From: Buttiauxella gaviniae ATCC 51604
GTDB lineage: Bacteria; Pseudomonadota; Gammaproteobacteria; Enterobacterales; Enterobacteriaceae
NCBI RefSeq assembly: GCF_001654835.1
Contig: NZ_LXEP01000036.1
Span: forward strand, 124,001 to 188,000
Direction of reading: 5' to 3'
DNA length: 64,000 nucleotides
Position numbers and translations under genes: made by a program. Shown one piece after another: positions 63,942-64,000 of this stretch. The notes beneath the pieces are model-generated. The model worked only from the letters and a program-made list of their open reading frames with translations. It was not told the origin of the DNA and ran no database searches. Numbering within the stretch: the first letter of the stretch is position 1; the number at the start of each line of letters is the position of its first letter.

Positions 63942-64000
63942 TGCCGCTTTTTTTAGTTGGCTAGTCCTGATATGAGATTGAACACTCCTCCCAACAAAAA

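Overview
The window is enterobacterial chromosome (Enterobacterales, Enterobacteriaceae-like). Almost every gene has a close E. coli or Salmonella counterpart, ERIC repeats are frequent, and a tus gene with its own Ter site places the window in the replication terminus region. The gene order differs from E. coli K-12, and several genes are absent from K-12, so the genus is left open; it is not E. coli. All identifications come from reading the translations and recalling the families; no search was run.

Layout. 1-11.5 kb: the end of ychE, the oppABCDF peptide importer, a six-helix potassium channel, yciU, clsA, yciY, a 51-residue membrane protein, yciI and tonB. 11.5-23 kb: the TonB-dependent PQQ receptor pqqU (yncD) next to tonB; an operon of a secreted fasciclin protein, an ECF sigma factor and a membrane anti-sigma factor; ansP; a lac locus with lacI and lacZ but no lacY or lacA; an arylamine N-acetyltransferase and the tautomerase pptA. 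23-40 kb: tqsA, mdtJI, ydgD, ydgU, asr, an M32 carboxypeptidase, ynfM/ynfL, mlc, bioD2, clcB, the OsmU importer (osmVWXY), an orphan dmsD, ynfD and ynfC.

40-50 kb: add, the wreck of the malI-malX-malY locus, ydgA, manA, fumA (bracketed by two full ERIC elements in inverted orientation), fumC, and tus with Ter. 50-64 kb: rstB and rstA, split by a gene for an unusual protein that fuses a PTS EIIC-like membrane domain to an EAL cyclic-di-GMP phosphodiesterase domain; folM, ydgI, ydgH, a cho-like nuclease gene, pntAB, a PACE-family efflux protein and a truncated VOC/glyoxalase fragment.

Themes. Regulatory sites visible in the DNA agree with the genes: lac operator, promoter and CRP site, an Mlc box before mlc, a PhoP box before rstA, an RstA-like box before asr, and a Fur-like site before tonB. 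Compared with the remembered K-12 order, the ynfC-tqsA block and the add-pntB block are each conserved internally but joined differently (ynfC now abuts add), with lineage-specific insertions (EIIC-EAL, cho, osmU, M32 peptidase, sigma operon) and losses (ynfEFGH, lacYA, malIXY, ydgC). The strongest candidates for new biology are the EIIC-EAL fusion inside rstAB and the fasciclin/sigma/anti-sigma operon.
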